This document shows, piece after piece, positions 5,271-5,555 of a DNA stretch of 5,555 nt. The notes beneath the pieces were generated by a model that saw nothing but the letters and a program-made list of their open reading frames with translations, was not told the origin of the DNA and searched no databases. Origin of the DNA: Promethearchaeia archaeon (GTDB lineage Archaea > Asgardarchaeota > Lokiarchaeia > Sigyniarchaeales > SOKP01); NCBI GenBank assembly GCA_029856445.1, contig JAHQWY010000254.1, forward strand, positions 1 through 5,555, written 5' to 3'. A program made the translations under genes and the position numbers. Position 1 is the first letter of the stretch. The number at the start of each line of letters is the position of its first letter.

Positions 5271-5310
5271 ATATGATCATCTTCCTTTATAAATCTATGC
5301 ATCTTCAGTG
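5271..5310. repeat. R1 dispersed repeat, copy 2
   Basis: Matches 1510-1549 at 38 of 40 positions in the same orientation. It begins four bases after the stop of the Cys-rich gene and lies 63 bp before the next forward ATG. The left ATGATCAT and ATGCATC elements are kept, but the right half of the copy-1 hairpin is missing and is replaced by TTTTATAAATAAA. It is followed after 14 bp by R2. Confidence 0.8.
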
Positions 5311-5324
5311 TTTTATAAATAAAT

Positions 5325-5363
5325 TCTACTAAGAATAAACTTAATATCTTATCTCCCATGATT
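5325..5363. repeat. R2 repeat, copy 2
   Basis: Matches 4472-4510 at 34 of 39 positions with an identical 21-base core. It lies between R1 copy 2 and the last gene of the window. Its TTAATATCTT (5341-5350) is about 27 bases before the ATG at 5374 and could double as a TATA-like element of that gene. Confidence 0.7.
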
Positions 5364-5373
5364 TATTTTTACT

Positions 5374-5555
5374 ATGTACTTCTATGAACCTGCGGATCCT
5401 CAACCTTGTTATTATTGTAAAAAAATCAAAGAGTATGATGAGGATTATCCTATTAGAGAGGGGAAATTTACCAATGAAAAGATAATCTTTAGGTGTGCAT
5501 GGCATGCCCAATTCCAGTGTTCTAACTGTGGTAAGTTCCATCACTTTAGTTGGCT
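5374..5555 (+). CDS. Cys/His-rich putative zinc-binding protein, N-terminal part
   Basis: The frame opens at ATG 5374 and is still open at the window end (60 complete codons). The peptide begins MYFYEPADPQPCYYCKK and continues with IFRCAWHAQFQCSNCGKFHHFSW at 38-60. Cys12/Cys15, Cys41/His44 and Cys49/Cys52 with His56/His57 give a dense set of likely zinc ligands. The residue pattern is far more protein-like than the overlapping reverse-strand frame of 67 codons, which I regard as a shadow. I have an impression that such domains can precede class I SAM methyltransferases in related archaea, but the part that would show this is outside the window. There is no Shine-Dalgarno; a TATA-like element inside R2 would make it near-leaderless. 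Confidence 0.7.
   Translation, partial: MYFYEPADPQPCYYCKKIKEYDEDYPIREGKFTNEKIIFRCAWHAQFQCSNCGKFHHFSW

Noticed and set aside
5341..5544. Reverse-strand frame of 67 codons
   Set aside because: It is the shadow of the forward Cys/His-rich gene, begins without promoter or ribosome site and has no protein-like motif.

Overview
The window looks like part of an AT-rich archaeal genome, most likely an Asgard (Lokiarchaeia-like) lineage. The sequence evidence is: a stand-alone Roadblock/LC7 protein, several small proteins ending in zinc ribbons, TATA boxes placed for leaderless or short-leader transcripts, a GGGGAG-type ribosome site, AT-only intergenic DNA and a TFB/cyclin-box-like protein. Lineage is inferred from gene content; no rRNA or other marker is present.

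Left part (1-1454): the C-terminal end of an N-acyl-D-amino-acid deacylase overlaps by 11 bp a complete Imm5-like 'putative immunity protein' gene, so the two look co-transcribed. Facing them is a reverse-strand gene for a cyclin-box/TFB-like protein.

Middle (1455-2836): a divergent promoter region carries a tandem ATGACAT repeat beside the TATA box of the cyclin-like gene and one copy of a 40-bp dispersed repeat (R1) inside a nested palindrome. It is followed by a ribbon-helix-helix regulator with a second C-terminal helix-turn-helix-like segment and a small co-transcribed hypothetical gene. The RHH gene is a natural candidate for a protein that binds this promoter region. A convergent Roadblock/LC7 gene follows.

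Right part (2837-5555): a five-segment membrane protein with a C-terminal zinc ribbon (reverse strand), a HAD-like hydrolase-family protein that lacks the usual nucleophile, a 463-bp stretch holding a degraded reverse-strand ORF that resembles a nucleotidyltransferase tail, and a Cys-rich protein with a RING-like ladder plus a terminal zinc ribbon. The second R1 copy starts four bases after that gene's stop and is joined to the second copy of another repeat (R2). Last comes a Cys/His-rich gene that runs off the window end.

No complete known mobile element, CRISPR array, tRNA or rRNA was found. The most unusual signal is the R1/R2 repeat set. It links three places in the window and can be read either as shared upstream regulatory DNA or as remnants of a multicopy element whose reverse strand once coded for a protein tail.
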